Positions 24,603-34,090 of a stretch of 64,000 nucleotides of DNA are shown in pieces. This DNA is from G963666935 sp963666935 (GTDB lineage Bacteria; Bacillota; Clostridia; Christensenellales; CAG-138). The first letter of the stretch is position 1. The number at the start of each line of letters is the position of its first letter. Below the pieces are notes generated by a model. That model did no database searches, was not told the origin of the DNA, and was given only the letters and a program-made list of their open reading frames with translations. Made by a program: the position numbers and the translations under genes. The stretch is from the NCBI GenBank assembly GCA_963666935.1, contig OY762936.1, positions 2,046,001-2,110,000 of the forward strand, read 5' to 3'.

Positions 24603-27350
24603 TTATTTGTCCTTGCCACAGCACTGTTTATACTTCTTTCCGCTACCGCAGGGGCATGGATCGTTGCGGCCGATCCGATCGCCGGACTTGGCGGGCTTTT
24701 GCGGCCCGTCACCTGAAACTTCGATGGGCTTCGCGACCTGCTGGCGGCGGACGCTAGTGGAGACGGCCACATGGAATAATCCGCGCACAGTGCGCTCCCG
24801 GATCCCCTGCACCATCTCGTCAAACATATCGAAGCCAGCAGTTCGATATGCCACTACGGGGTCTTTGCTAGCGTAAGCCTGCAGGCCGATGCCCTGACGC
24901 AGCTGATCCATAGCATCGATGTGATCCATCCAATGTTCATCCACGGCCCGGAGCAGAATAACCCGCTCCACTTCCCGCATATCCAGCGGCTCGCCCAGCT
25001 TTGAGGAAGTCATGACCAGAGCATGCTCTACCCGGTCGTATAGACTTTCCGCAAGTTCCACAAGCCCTTTTTCCAGTTCCTGCGCGGTACGCGCGCTACT
25101 GACGAGGTTTTTGCAGTCCCCGCCCGTGATCTGATGGAACTCTATGCACAGTCCCTCGGCATCCCACTCTTCTTTGGGATGGGAAGCGGGGCAGAACTGG
25201 GCCGCCCGAAGGGACATGGTTTCCTTGATCATCTCCTGAATGGAATCGTGAATATCCTCGCCCATGAGCACTTTGCGGCGCTGGCCGTAGGTAAGCTCAC
25301 GCTGGCGGTTCATGACATCATCATACTGAAGCACGTGTTTGCGGATTTCGAAGTTGTGGGTTTCCACGCGCTTTTGGGCGTTTTCGATCTGCTTGGTGAG
25401 CAGGCCAACCTCAATTGGGATGTCATCGTCGGGAGAGATTTTTTCCATGAGCCCCTTGACCCGCTCGCCGCCGAAACGCAGCATCAGCTCATCCTCCATT
25501 GACACGTAAAAACGGGAGGAACCCGGATCTCCCTGACGGCCGGAACGGCCACGGAGCTGGTTGTCGATACGGCGGGATTCGTGGCGCTCAGTACCTATGA
25601 TATGCAGTCCGCCCACGGCTACCACCTTCTTATGCTCCTCGTCGGTGGTCTTCTTATGTTTCGTGAACGCCTCGGCAAACTGCCTGCGCGCCGCAAGGAT
25701 CTCTTCATTTTCCGTTTCGGCATGGCCGGTGGCTTCCTCGATGAGCCAATCCTCCATGCCAAGGCCGCGAAGCTCCTGCCTAGCCATAAACTCGGGGTTG
25801 CCGCCCAGAATAATATCCGTGCCGCGGCCAGCCATATTGGTGGCGATGGTTACATTTCCAAACTTACCGGCCTGCGCCACGATTTCCGCCTCACGGGCAT
25901 GCATTTTGGCGTTTAGCACCTCATGGCGGATGCCCATGCGCTTGAGAATGGAGGCCAAAAGCTCGCTCTTTTCCACGGATACCGTGCCCACCAGAATCGG
26001 TCGGCCGGTTTTATGCATTTCGGCGATTTCCTTCACCACCGCACGAAACTTGCCGCTTTCGGAGGTATATACCACATCGTTGAAATCCTGACGGATCAGA
26101 GGCATGTTTGTGGGGATCTCCACAACGTCCAGATCGTAGATGGATTGAAACTCCTGCTCCTCGGTTTTAGCGGTACCAGTCATGCCCGCCAGCTTCTTGA
26201 ACATGCGGAAGTAGTTCTGGAAGGTAATGGTAGCCAGGGTTTTGTTCTCCCGCTCCACGTTGACGCCTTCCTTGGCCTCCAGCGCCTGATGCAGGCCGTC
26301 GCTGTAGCGCCTGCCAAGCATGAGGCGGCCGGTGAACTCGTCTACGATGAGCACCTTGCCCTCCTGCACCACGTAATCCTTATCCCTTTGGAACAGAGCG
26401 TGTGCCTTGAGGGCCTGGTTGATATGGTGCACGAGCTCTGTGTTCTCGGCATTGGAAATATCTTCAATATTAAAATATTTTTCCGCCTTGACCATACCGC
26501 GAGCGGTAAGCGCCACGGTGCGGGCCTTGATATCCGTCATGTAATCGCCGCTCTCGGGCTGGCTTTCACCAAGCATCTGCTCGGTTTTCCCCATTTTGAT
26601 GATGTTCTCGCCCCGCTCCAACCGGCGTACGAATTTATCCGCCAGACCGTACGTTTCGGTAGACTCTTCCCCATGGCCAGAGATGATGAGAGGGGTTCGG
26701 GCCTCGTCGATGAGGATGGAGTCCACCTCGTCCACGATGGCGTAGTTCAGCTCCCGCTGCACCATCTCGGCCCTGTAGACCACCATGTTATCCCGGAGGT
26801 AGTCAAAGCCGAACTCGTTGTTGGTGCCGTAGGTAATATCACAGTTGTAGGCCGCTCGGCGCTGGTCGTTGTTCAGCTCATGGATGACACAGCCCACGCT
26901 AAGCCCCAGAAACCGAAATATTTTGCCCATCCACTGGGCATCGCGGGCAGCCAGATAATCGTTGACAGTGACAATATGCACGCCGTGACCCGCAAGGGCA
27001 TTGAGATAGGCAGGCAGGGTTTCCGTTAAGGTTTTGCCTTCGCCTGTTTTCATTTCAGCAATACGGCCCTGATGCAACACGATGCCGCCCAGAATCTGCA
27101 CGTCGAAGTGCCGCTGACCGATTGTGCGTTTTGCGGCCTCCCGCACCACAGCAAAGGCCTCAGGCAGAAGGTCATCCAGCGTTTCACCATGATCCAGCCG
27201 TTCCCGAAACTCTTCCGTCTTAGCCCGAAGCGCCTTGTCCTCCAAGGCCTCCATCGCCGGTTCCTGCGCATTTATCTTTTTTAACATGGGCCGAAGCTTT
27301 CGAATCTGGCTCTCAGAAGTGCTGCCCAATATGATATCTAGAAAACTCAT
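24603..27350 (-). CDS. secA: protein translocase ATPase SecA
   Basis: This 915-residue Sec motor ATPase has the Walker A block EMKTGEGKT (~100), DEAD-type Walker B DEVDSILIDEARTP (~208), a preprotein cross-linking domain, motif VI QLRGRSGRQGDPG, and a C-terminal SEC-C zinc finger CPCGSGKKYKQCCG that ends right before the stop. The ATG at 27350 follows GGAGGAAAT. It drives export through SecYEG; secG is 5 kb away on the same strand. The dispersed repeat begins only a few bases after its stop. Confidence 0.98.
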   Translation of the reverse strand: MSFLDIILGSTSESQIRKLRPMLKKINAQEPAMEALEDKALRAKTEEFRERLDHGETLDDLLPEAFAVVREAAKRTIGQRHFDVQILGGIVLHQGRIAEMKTGEGKTLTETLPAYLNALAGHGVHIVTVNDYLAARDAQWMGKIFRFLGLSVGCVIHELNNDQRRAAYNCDITYGTNNEFGFDYLRDNMVVYRAEMVQRELNYAIVDEVDSILIDEARTPLIISGHGEESTETYGLADKFVRRLERGENIIKMGKTEQMLGESQPESGDYMTDIKARTVALTARGMVKAEKYFNIEDISNAENTELVHHINQALKAHALFQRDKDYVVQEGKVLIVDEFTGRLMLGRRYSDGLHQALEAKEGVNVERENKTLATITFQNYFRMFKKLAGMTGTAKTEEQEFQSIYDLDVVEIPTNMPLIRQDFNDVVYTSESGKFRAVVKEIAEMHKTGRPILVGTVSVEKSELLASILKRMGIRHEVLNAKMHAREAEIVAQAGKFGNVTIATNMAGRGTDIILGGNPEFMARQELRGLGMEDWLIEEATGHAETENEEILAARRQFAEAFTKHKKTTDEEHKKVVAVGGLHIIGTERHESRRIDNQLRGRSGRQGDPGSSRFYVSMEDELMLRFGGERVKGLMEKISPDDDIPIEVGLLTKQIENAQKRVETHNFEIRKHVLQYDDVMNRQRELTYGQRRKVLMGEDIHDSIQEMIKETMSLRAAQFCPASHPKEEWDAEGLCIEFHQITGGDCKNLVSSARTAQELEKGLVELAESLYDRVEHALVMTSSKLGEPLDMREVERVILLRAVDEHWMDHIDAMDQLRQGIGLQAYASKDPVVAYRTAGFDMFDEMVQGIRERTVRGLFHVAVSTSVRRQQVAKPIEVSGDGPQKPAKSGDRIGRNDPCPCGSGKKYKQCCGKDK

Positions 27351-27440
27351 ATTTCCTCCATTTTACTATATCTATCCTCAAACATGATTGATTCTACCAC
27401 AAAGCACCGGCATTTACAAACCTTCAATCTAGAAACAAAT

Positions 27441-27470
27441 GTGAAATGAAATGCAAGAATATGCTATACT
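27441..27470 (+). promoter_or_regulatory. promoter of the structured RNA/EamA unit
   Basis: A good -10 TATACT (27465-27470) preceded by TG at -16/-15 (TGC) and a poor -35 GTGAAA 18 bp upstream place the transcript start at about 27476-27478, exactly where the outer stem of the RNA candidate begins. Confidence 0.6.
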
Positions 27471-27475
27471 AGGTT

Positions 27476-27580
27476 AAGGCAAGAGGAGGGCGCCGTCGTA
27501 GTTCTACGGCAACTGATGATGCCAATCACGTGCGCCAAAACAGCAGTATTTAGGCGTAGGAGTTCGACTCCCCTTGCCTT
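27476..27580 (+). ncRNA. candidate structured RNA with T-loop-like hairpin
   Basis: The 105-nt segment is closed by an 8-bp perfect stem, AAGGCAAG (27476-27483) with CTTGCCTT (27573-27580). Inside are GGCGC/GCGCC (27489-27493 with 27532-27536), GCCGT/ACGGC (27492-27496 with 27506-27510), GGCA/TGCC, and a hairpin GGAG-TTCGA-CTCC (27559-27571) that looks like a tRNA T arm. Some inner pairings compete. It starts at the predicted transcription start and ends 14 bases before the EamA start codon. I do not recognise the family. It does not fold as a standard tRNA; a Y-RNA-like tRNA mimic or a cis-regulatory leader are the ideas to test. Confidence 0.5.
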
Positions 27581-27594
27581 GGTATGAGGTTAGT

Positions 27595-28539
27595 ATGAAA
27601 ACGCGAAATCCCAATCACGTAAAAGGCATTGTGTACGCACTGATTTCTCAGGTGTTATTCGGCTTCAGCTTTCTGGCCGTTAAGATCAGCGTAGCGCAAG
27701 TTTCCCCTTGGACGCTCTTAAGCTGGCGGTTCCTTTTCGCTTTCGCGGGCATGAGCCTTTGCGCCCTCTTGGGAATTTTTAAGATCAACTTCCGGGGCAA
27801 GCGCCTTTGGCCTTTGCTGCTACTCTCATTCATCCAGCCGGTGATCTACTACGCGGCAGAAGCCTTCGGAATCAAGCTAACCACCGCCGCGGAAAGCAGC
27901 ACGATGATCGCCTGCGTACCCATCGCGACGCTGTTGCTCTCCGGCCCCATCCTCAAGGAGCGGCCCAGACGGCAGCAATGGCTCAGCATGTTCGTTTCCA
28001 CACTGGGCGTCATTGTGGTCACCACCGCAAAGGGAGCTTCCGCCTCATTGAACGTAATAGGCTATCTTTTTTTGCTGCTGGCGCTTTTTGCAGATTCCTT
28101 TTTCGTGCTGCTTTCCCACTGGACCGCTGACTTTTCCAGCACGGAGAAGACCTATGCTATGGCGGCCTTCGGCGCTTTCTTTTTTACTTGTTACGCACTG
28201 ATTGAACACACCCACAATGGCACGGTGAACGAATTTTTGGCACTGCCCTTCCGAGACACAGACTTCCTACTGAGCTGCCTTTACCTTTCCGTGACCTGCT
28301 CCATTGTTGCCTTCCTTATGTGCAACAGGAGCATCGCCCTTCTGGGGGCCTGCGGTTTTGCACCCTTTATCCCCCTAACTACGGCGGTTTCCGTGACGGC
28401 GGGCGTGCTAATATTAAATGAGCCCATTTCTCTGCCCCAGGGCGTTGGTATTTTGATGGTCCTTTGCGGCGTGTTTACCGCCAACCGGGTACCCAAAAAC
28501 GCCATGCCCATCCCACGAATAAAAAGGAGGCCCCGTTGA
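27595..28539 (+). CDS. EamA/DMT family transporter
   Basis: This 314-residue membrane protein has ten predicted helices and two EamA halves, the drug/metabolite transporter (RhaT/YdcZ-like) layout. The start is set at ATG 27595 with GAGG 5-9 bases upstream; an upstream in-frame TTG lies inside the RNA candidate's closing stem. Substrates of this family are metabolites or amino acids and cannot be predicted here. It is the first gene of a two-gene unit, and its stop overlaps the start of the DUF218 gene. Confidence 0.85.
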   Translation: MKTRNPNHVKGIVYALISQVLFGFSFLAVKISVAQVSPWTLLSWRFLFAFAGMSLCALLGIFKINFRGKRLWPLLLLSFIQPVIYYAAEAFGIKLTTAAESSTMIACVPIATLLLSGPILKERPRRQQWLSMFVSTLGVIVVTTAKGASASLNVIGYLFLLLALFADSFFVLLSHWTADFSSTEKTYAMAAFGAFFFTCYALIEHTHNGTVNEFLALPFRDTDFLLSCLYLSVTCSIVAFLMCNRSIALLGACGFAPFIPLTTAVSVTAGVLILNEPISLPQGVGILMVLCGVFTANRVPKNAMPIPRIKRRPR

Positions 28540-29288
28540 AAGTTTTTTTGATTTTGCTCGGCGCTTTGCTCATGGGCGACACCCTTGCCTTATCTATGGT
28601 ATCCAACGGCAACCTTGGCGTATGGCTGCCCGGAATTCTAGGGTTGCCGCTGTTGCTTTGGGGCCTGTTCTACGCCCCGGTATCCGCCTGGTTCGCAACG
28701 CCCTTAGGCCACTGGGTTCGGGGAATCATCCTTTTCGGCTACGGAGCGTTTTTGGCGTTTCTTTTTATCACTACCGCCCTGCTTCGGCACGCGGAGCAAA
28801 AGACGGCGTCGCCCGGCTGCGACGCGCTCATCGTCTTAGGCTGCGCCGTTCGGGGCGACCGCGTGTCACTGACCCTGAAATACCGGTTGGACGCCGCGCT
28901 GAACTACCTCGAAGAGAGCCCGAATACGCTAGCGATCGTCAGCGGCAGCCAAGGCGCCGGTGAGGATATATCCGAAGCCCGGGCAATGGCGGATTATCTC
29001 ATCGCTCACGGGATCGCGACGGATCGGATTCTATTGGAAGATCGGGCCACGAGCACCTATGAAAACTTCCTGTTTTCTAAGGCGATGATTGAAACTAAAC
29101 TGGGCGAAAACGCCACCGTGGCCTTTGTCACCACCGGCTTCCACACGTACCGCGCGGCCGGGGTAGCGCGACAGTGTGGCCTTGCGGCGGCGGGGATTCC
29201 AGCCAAAGACATCTGGTATTCCGCCCCCAACAATTACATTCGGGAATGCATCGCAGTCACTATGTATAAAATTCGTGGTTTACTGTAG
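28536..29288 (+). CDS. YdcF/SanA-type DUF218 membrane protein
   Basis: This 250-residue protein has three N-terminal membrane helices (~1-85) and a DUF218 domain beginning DALIVLGCAVRGD and including ATSTYENFLFSKAM and VAFVTTGFHTYRA. Family members such as SanA and ElyC act in envelope integrity and lipid-carrier metabolism; the biochemical role is not settled. The TTG start at 28536 overlaps the EamA stop (TTGA) and has AAGGAGG 8 bases upstream, which decides it over the longer upstream frame. Confidence 0.85.
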   Translation: MKVFLILLGALLMGDTLALSMVSNGNLGVWLPGILGLPLLLWGLFYAPVSAWFATPLGHWVRGIILFGYGAFLAFLFITTALLRHAEQKTASPGCDALIVLGCAVRGDRVSLTLKYRLDAALNYLEESPNTLAIVSGSQGAGEDISEARAMADYLIAHGIATDRILLEDRATSTYENFLFSKAMIETKLGENATVAFVTTGFHTYRAAGVARQCGLAAAGIPAKDIWYSAPNNYIRECIAVTMYKIRGLL

Positions 29289-29295
29289 TTGCCTG

Positions 29296-29324
29296 TTGAC
29301 AATTATTGCCGATACGAATAAACT
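29296..29324 (+). promoter_or_regulatory. probable glnN promoter
   Basis: A consensus -35 TTGACA (29296-29301) is 17 bp from TAAACT (29319-29324). It lies 35 bases upstream of the glnN start and just after the DUF218 stop. Confidence 0.6.
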
Positions 29325-29359
29325 AATCTATTATTCTAAGTGAAAAGGTGAGGTGGCAT

Positions 29360-31444
29360 ATGCACAAGATTACGGATTCTTTTGGAGAACTGGTCTTTAA
29401 CGACGCTGTCATGAAGGCGCGTCTGCCGGAACCCGCATACAGGAAGCTTAAGGACACCATCCGCATGGGGAAACCTTTGGACGCCGATATCGCTGGTATC
29501 GTCGCCAACGCAATGAAAGACTGGGCCATTGATCTGGGCGCCACCCACTATACGCACTGGTTTCAGCCGCTCAACGGTGTGACCGCGGAAAAACACGACA
29601 GCTTTATCGCCCACGCTCCGGACGGCAGCGGCGCGCTTATGGAATTTTCCGGCAAGGAACTGACCATGGGCGAGCCGGACGCAAGCTCCTTCCCCTCCGG
29701 CGGCCTTCGCGCCACCTTTGAAGCCCGAGGTTACACCGCATGGGACCCCACAAGCTATGCATTCATTAAGGACTATATCCTCTGCATCCCTACTATATTC
29801 TGCTCTTACGGCGGCGACGCCCTTGATAAGAAAACGCCTCTCCTGCGCTCTATGGAACTCATCAATACGCAAGCCCTTCGGGTACTCAAGGTTTTCGGCC
29901 ACAACGACGTACAGCGGGTGATCCCCACTTCCGGGCCAGAGCAGGAGTACTTTTTGATGGAGAAAGCCCTTTTCGACCGGCGGCCGGACCTGATTTTCTG
30001 CTCCCGCACCCTGTTCGGAGCACGCCCGCCCAAGGGGCAGGAGCTTGAGGACCACTACTTCGGCGCCATTTCGCCCCGGGTGCTCTCTTTCATGCGGGAC
30101 GTAAACGACGAGCTATGGCGTCTGGGCGTATATGCCAAGACCGAACATAAGGAAGTGGCCCCCGGCCAGTATGAACTGGCCATGATCTACTCCAACGCCA
30201 ACATCGCCACCGACCACAACCAGTTGATGATGGAAATCCTCAAGCGAACGGCGCCGAAACACGGGCTTGTTTGCCTGCTCCATGAGAAGCCCTTTATGGG
30301 AATGAACGGCAGCGGCAAGCACAACAACTGGTCCCTGTCCACGGACACCGGCATGAATCTGCTGGATCCGGGCAACTCCCCGAAGGATAACCTGCAGTTT
30401 TTAGTATTTCTCTCCGCCGTCATCAAGGCGGTAGACGAGTATCACGACCTGATCCGGGCCTCCGTATGCGGCGCCAGTAACGATTGCCGTCTGGGCGGCT
30501 TTGAGGCACCTCCGGCCATCATATCCGTCTTTTTGGGCACCACCCTTTACGACCTGCTAGCCTCCATTGAGCGCAAGGAAGAATATGAAGAAGGTGCGCG
30601 CCGGATTCTGGAGAGCGGTGTTTGCATGATTCCCAAGTTGCGCATGGACACCACCGACCGCAACCGCACCTCCCCCTTCGCCTTCACCGGCAACAAGTTT
30701 GAGTTCCGCATGCCCGGCAGCAGCCACTCCACCGCCGACTCCAACACCGTGATCAATACCATCGTCAGCGAGTCCCTCAGTGAGTTCGCCAACCGGCTTG
30801 AGAACGCAGAGGATTTCCGGCGGGAAGTGTTCCGCATCGTGCGCCATACCATGCGCGACCACAAGCGCATTCTCTACAACGGAAATAACTACAGTGACGA
30901 GTGGATTGCAGAGTCCGCCGAACGGGGACTTCTCAACTTGTCCACCACCGTGGACGCCCTGCCCAGCTTTGTGGCAGAGAAAAACGTCCAGCTCTTCACC
31001 AGGCACAACATTTACTCCGACCGGGAAATTCATTCCCGCTACGAGATACAGCTGGAAAACTACGCCAAGGTCATTCGCATTGAGGCAGATACCATGCTGG
31101 AAATGGTCAAGCGATCCATTTTCCCCGCCGTGCTGGCCTATGTGGGGGATCTGGCGGACACCGTGCTCTCCAAAAAGGAATTGGGGCTCCCCACTTCTGC
31201 GGAGGACTCCCTGCTTCAACAGCTCTCCATGGGCACCGAGCTGCTGCATAGCCAGATGATAACACTCGAGGAAGCTACGGCGGCAATCCCCAACACAGGC
31301 GCCCTGGCCATTGGATGCTACTGCCGGGATATCATCATCCCTTCCATGGGCGCCCTTCGCGCCACTGCGGATAACCTGGAAACCATCACCGCCAAAGAAT
31401 ATTGGCCTCTGCCCACTTACGAGGAAATGCTCTTTAATTTATAA
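29360..31444 (+). CDS. glnN: glutamine synthetase, type III
   Basis: This 694-residue enzyme makes glutamine from glutamate, ammonia and ATP; the length (~700) and sequence mark the GSIII (GlnN) class. Blocks such as MEFSGKELTMGEPDASSFPSGG (N-terminal, GSIII-specific), EQEYFLMEK, GQYELAMIYSNANIATDHNQL and KPFMGMNGSGKHNNWSL (ATP and ammonia sites) are intact. ATG 29360 is preferred because GAGGTGG lies directly upstream; a GTG 12 bases earlier overlaps that site. gdhA follows, so both ammonium-assimilation routes are side by side, but each has its own promoter. Confidence 0.96.
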   Translation: MHKITDSFGELVFNDAVMKARLPEPAYRKLKDTIRMGKPLDADIAGIVANAMKDWAIDLGATHYTHWFQPLNGVTAEKHDSFIAHAPDGSGALMEFSGKELTMGEPDASSFPSGGLRATFEARGYTAWDPTSYAFIKDYILCIPTIFCSYGGDALDKKTPLLRSMELINTQALRVLKVFGHNDVQRVIPTSGPEQEYFLMEKALFDRRPDLIFCSRTLFGARPPKGQELEDHYFGAISPRVLSFMRDVNDELWRLGVYAKTEHKEVAPGQYELAMIYSNANIATDHNQLMMEILKRTAPKHGLVCLLHEKPFMGMNGSGKHNNWSLSTDTGMNLLDPGNSPKDNLQFLVFLSAVIKAVDEYHDLIRASVCGASNDCRLGGFEAPPAIISVFLGTTLYDLLASIERKEEYEEGARRILESGVCMIPKLRMDTTDRNRTSPFAFTGNKFEFRMPGSSHSTADSNTVINTIVSESLSEFANRLENAEDFRREVFRIVRHTMRDHKRILYNGNNYSDEWIAESAERGLLNLSTTVDALPSFVAEKNVQLFTRHNIYSDREIHSRYEIQLENYAKVIRIEADTMLEMVKRSIFPAVLAYVGDLADTVLSKKELGLPTSAEDSLLQQLSMGTELLHSQMITLEEATAAIPNTGALAIGCYCRDIIIPSMGALRATADNLETITAKEYWPLPTYEEMLFNL

Positions 31445-31483
31445 TGTAACAACATTTACCTTTATGATATAACGTGCTGACGC

Positions 31484-31533
31484 AAAAAATGCAGGAATCC
31501 GTGCAAAAAACAGGGGTTCTTGCATTTTTTTTT
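31484..31533 (+). terminator. glnN terminator
   Basis: A near-perfect 13-bp stem, AATGCAGGAATCC with GGGTTCTTGCATT, is followed by nine T residues; it lies 40 bases after the glnN stop. Confidence 0.85.
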
Positions 31534-31555
31534 GCAATATATACATTTTGTTGCC

Positions 31556-31584
31556 TTGACTTATTTTTATCACAGAATTATAAT
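31556..31584 (+). promoter_or_regulatory. gdhA promoter
   Basis: -35 TTGACT (31556-31561) and consensus -10 TATAAT (31579-31584) have a 17-bp spacer. The leader to the GTG start is about 65 nt and carries GGAGG. Confidence 0.85.
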
Positions 31585-31657
31585 ACCAGAGACATATGGG
31601 ATACACTAAAGTTTTTTCGTTTAACTTGAAAAATAAATTTTTGCGGAGGTATATGAA

Positions 31658-33004
31658 GTGAACGCATACATTGAGTCCGTCATCGAAAAAGTTAAAAAGC
31701 GCGATGCAAATGAATTGGAGTTTATTCAGACTGTTGAAGAGGTTCTCAGATCCCTAGAACCCGTAATCAATCAACATCCCGAATATGAAGCAGCTTCCCT
31801 TCTGGAACGCTTGGTAGAACCCGAGCGCACCGTGGAATTTCGGGTAGCTTGGGTGGACGACGCGGGCAAAGTAAACGTAAACCGCGGCTTTCGCGTGCAA
31901 TTCAACAGCGCCATCGGGCCCTACAAGGGCGGCCTCCGCTTAGCCCCCCACGTGAATCTTTCCATTATGAAATTTCTTGGTTTTGAACAAACCTTTAAAA
32001 ATAGCCTTACCACCCTGCCCATGGGCGGCGCAAAAGGCGGTTCCGATTTTGACCCCACAGGCAAGAGCGACGGTGAAGTCATGCGCTTCTGCCAGGCCTT
32101 TATGACCGAGCTCCAGCGCCACATCGGCATCAACACCGACGTGCCCGCCGGCGACATCGGCGTGGGTGGCCGTGAGATCGGCTACCTGTTTGGCCAGTAC
32201 AAGCGCATCCGCGGCGCATACGAAAACGGCGTGCTCACCGGCAAGGGCATGAGCTACGGCGGCTCCCTGATCCGGCCCGAGGCAACCGGCTACGGCGCGG
32301 TTTATTATCTTTGCGAAGTGCTCAAGCACGAGAAGGACACCATCAAGGGCAAGACCATTGCCGCCAGCGGCTTCGGCAATGTGACCTGGGGCGTATGCAA
32401 AAAGGCGGCCCAGCTGGGCGCAAAGGTCATTACACTGGCGGGTCCCGACGGCTATGTTTACGATCCCGACGGCGTCATCACCGAAGAGAAGATCGACTAC
32501 CTGCTGACCATGCGCAATTCCGGCCGGAACAAGGTGCAGGACTATGCCGACAAGTTTGGCGTAAAGTTCTTCGCCGGTCAGAAGCCATGGAGCGTCAAAG
32601 CCGACATCTGCATGCCTTGCGCCTACCAGAATGAAGTCCACATGGCTGAAGCCAACCAGATCCTGGCCAATAAGACCAAGTACTACATTGAAGTAGCCAA
32701 CATGCCCACCACCAACGAAGCCCTCTTCTACCTGATGGAAAAGGGACTCATCGTAGCGCCCTCCAAGGCTGTGAATGCGGGCGGCGTTGCTACATCCGGA
32801 CTGGAGATGAGCCAGAACTCCGAGCGTCTGGCCTGGACGGCGGAGCAGGTGGACGAGAAGCTCCACGCCATTATGGTCAACATTCACGACTCTTCCATGG
32901 AAGCTGCTGCGGAATGCGGACTGGGTTACAACCTGGTGGCCGGCGCCAACATCGCGGGCTTCAAAAAGGTCGCCGACGCCATGATGGCTCAGGGCATCGT
33001 TTAA
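31658..33004 (+). CDS. gdhA: NADP-type glutamate dehydrogenase
   Basis: This 448-residue hexameric enzyme aminates 2-oxoglutarate to glutamate. KGGLRLAPHVN and PMGGAKGGSDFDP hold the substrate lysines, DVPAGDIGVGGREIGYLFGQYK is the catalytic block, and ASGFGNVTWG is the dinucleotide fold. The length and the G-F-G-N-V sequence match bacterial NADP-dependent GdhA. GTG at 31658 follows GGAGG by 8 bases. The gene ends with a strong terminator. Confidence 0.97.
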   Translation: MNAYIESVIEKVKKRDANELEFIQTVEEVLRSLEPVINQHPEYEAASLLERLVEPERTVEFRVAWVDDAGKVNVNRGFRVQFNSAIGPYKGGLRLAPHVNLSIMKFLGFEQTFKNSLTTLPMGGAKGGSDFDPTGKSDGEVMRFCQAFMTELQRHIGINTDVPAGDIGVGGREIGYLFGQYKRIRGAYENGVLTGKGMSYGGSLIRPEATGYGAVYYLCEVLKHEKDTIKGKTIAASGFGNVTWGVCKKAAQLGAKVITLAGPDGYVYDPDGVITEEKIDYLLTMRNSGRNKVQDYADKFGVKFFAGQKPWSVKADICMPCAYQNEVHMAEANQILANKTKYYIEVANMPTTNEALFYLMEKGLIVAPSKAVNAGGVATSGLEMSQNSERLAWTAEQVDEKLHAIMVNIHDSSMEAAAECGLGYNLVAGANIAGFKKVADAMMAQGIV

Positions 33005-33035
33005 TCACACAAGACGGAAATAAATTTAAATGGAC

Positions 33036-33064
33036 AAATGCCCCGCTTTTGCGGGGCATTTTTG
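33036..33064 (+). terminator. gdhA terminator
   Basis: A perfect hairpin AAATGCCCCGC-TTTT-GCGGGGCATTT with further T residues lies 32 bases after the gdhA stop. Confidence 0.92.
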
Positions 33065-33279
33065 ATGTCAAAAAATTCTTGGTACATCAGGGGCCACAGA
33101 ACTCGTCATTCAGGCTGCTTCATCAACGAGTGGCATCCTGCTTAATCTGCGGCTTGGGTTCCATTCCCGCCGAATAACTCTCAACCATATCCCCGGCAAG
33201 ATGTTTTCCCAATGCATCTGCCTATAAAACCAGTTATAAAGATGAAGGGATTGAGCATATTAATTAGTATTCTTTAATA

Positions 33280-33855
33280 ATGAGAGTGTTCATGCCTAAA
33301 TCAAAGAAATTAACTGCAAAAAGCCTTGCTAAAAACTGGATACTTTGGGGAATTCCCGTTCTTTTTATTGCTGGCTCTCTGATGCACTTTGTCTATGAAT
33401 GGTCCGGCAATTCAACGATCGCTGGAATTTTTGCTCCAGCCAACGAAAGTGTATGGGAACATCTAAAACTAACGTTTTGGCCCATGCTCATATGGTGGTT
33501 TGTTGGCTATTTCATAATTTGTAAAAGAAATGAAATGTCTGCTGCCCAATGGTTTGTTCCATGTGCAGTTTCAATCGTGGTATGCCCCCTGGTTATTGTC
33601 AGTTTCTATTATACTTATACTGGTTCATTAGGTATCCAATCACTTATCCTTGATATCTTTTCGTTGTTACTGGGGTTGGCTGCTGGGCAGGGCTTGGCAC
33701 TTCATGTGTACACATATGCTAAATTTAAGGCAATATCTTTCTATATAGCTATAGCAATACTGATACTTATTGCCATAGCTTTCACAGTTTTCACTTTTGC
33801 TCCCCCGCAAATACCTTTATTTAAAGATCCCTTAACCGGTAACTATGGAATTTAG
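33280..33855 (+). CDS. DUF6512-like membrane protein
   Basis: This 191-residue protein has five or six membrane helices. The loop HFVYEWSGNSTIAGIFAPANESVWEHLKL is typical of the DUF6512 family, whose function is unknown. Two starts are possible, ATG 33280 and ATG 33292; neither has a good ribosome site, although GAGAG precedes the second. Base composition is more AT-rich than gdhA and lpdA around it, and it is bracketed by two similar terminator hairpins (33036-33064 and 33931-33957), which may reflect insertion. Confidence 0.75.
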   Translation: MRVFMPKSKKLTAKSLAKNWILWGIPVLFIAGSLMHFVYEWSGNSTIAGIFAPANESVWEHLKLTFWPMLIWWFVGYFIICKRNEMSAAQWFVPCAVSIVVCPLVIVSFYYTYTGSLGIQSLILDIFSLLLGLAAGQGLALHVYTYAKFKAISFYIAIAILILIAIAFTVFTFAPPQIPLFKDPLTGNYGI

Positions 33856-33930
33856 CAGTTCTTTGCACTTGCGCTCTGGCCATATATAGCGGGGCCAGCA
33901 ACACCGAAGCGCCTAAGGGTCTTTTGACAG

Positions 33931-33957
33931 AAATGCCCCGCAAAAGCAAGGCATTTT
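33931..33957 (+). terminator. degenerate terminator-like hairpin
   Basis: AAATGCCCCGC-AAAA-GCAAGGCATTT resembles the gdhA terminator with two changed bases in the 3' arm. It lies 75 bases after the DUF6512 stop; the T-run is weak (TTTTATATTTG). Confidence 0.55.
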
Positions 33958-34090
33958 ATATTTGTTTACAATCTTGACGCAAGCTGAACATCCGATCCTT
34001 AAATTTTCGACACAATCGGGTGTTATTCTAATCTTGCAGGCAGGGCAAAGAGACAAGCGTTTTCATTCTTCATCAAAAATTTCTCCTAGA

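Noticed and set aside
27476..27580. tRNA gene
   Set aside because: The T-arm-like hairpin is there, but there is no 7-bp acceptor with CCA, no proper D arm and no five-base anticodon stem; the closing stem is 8 bp and the length is 105 nt.
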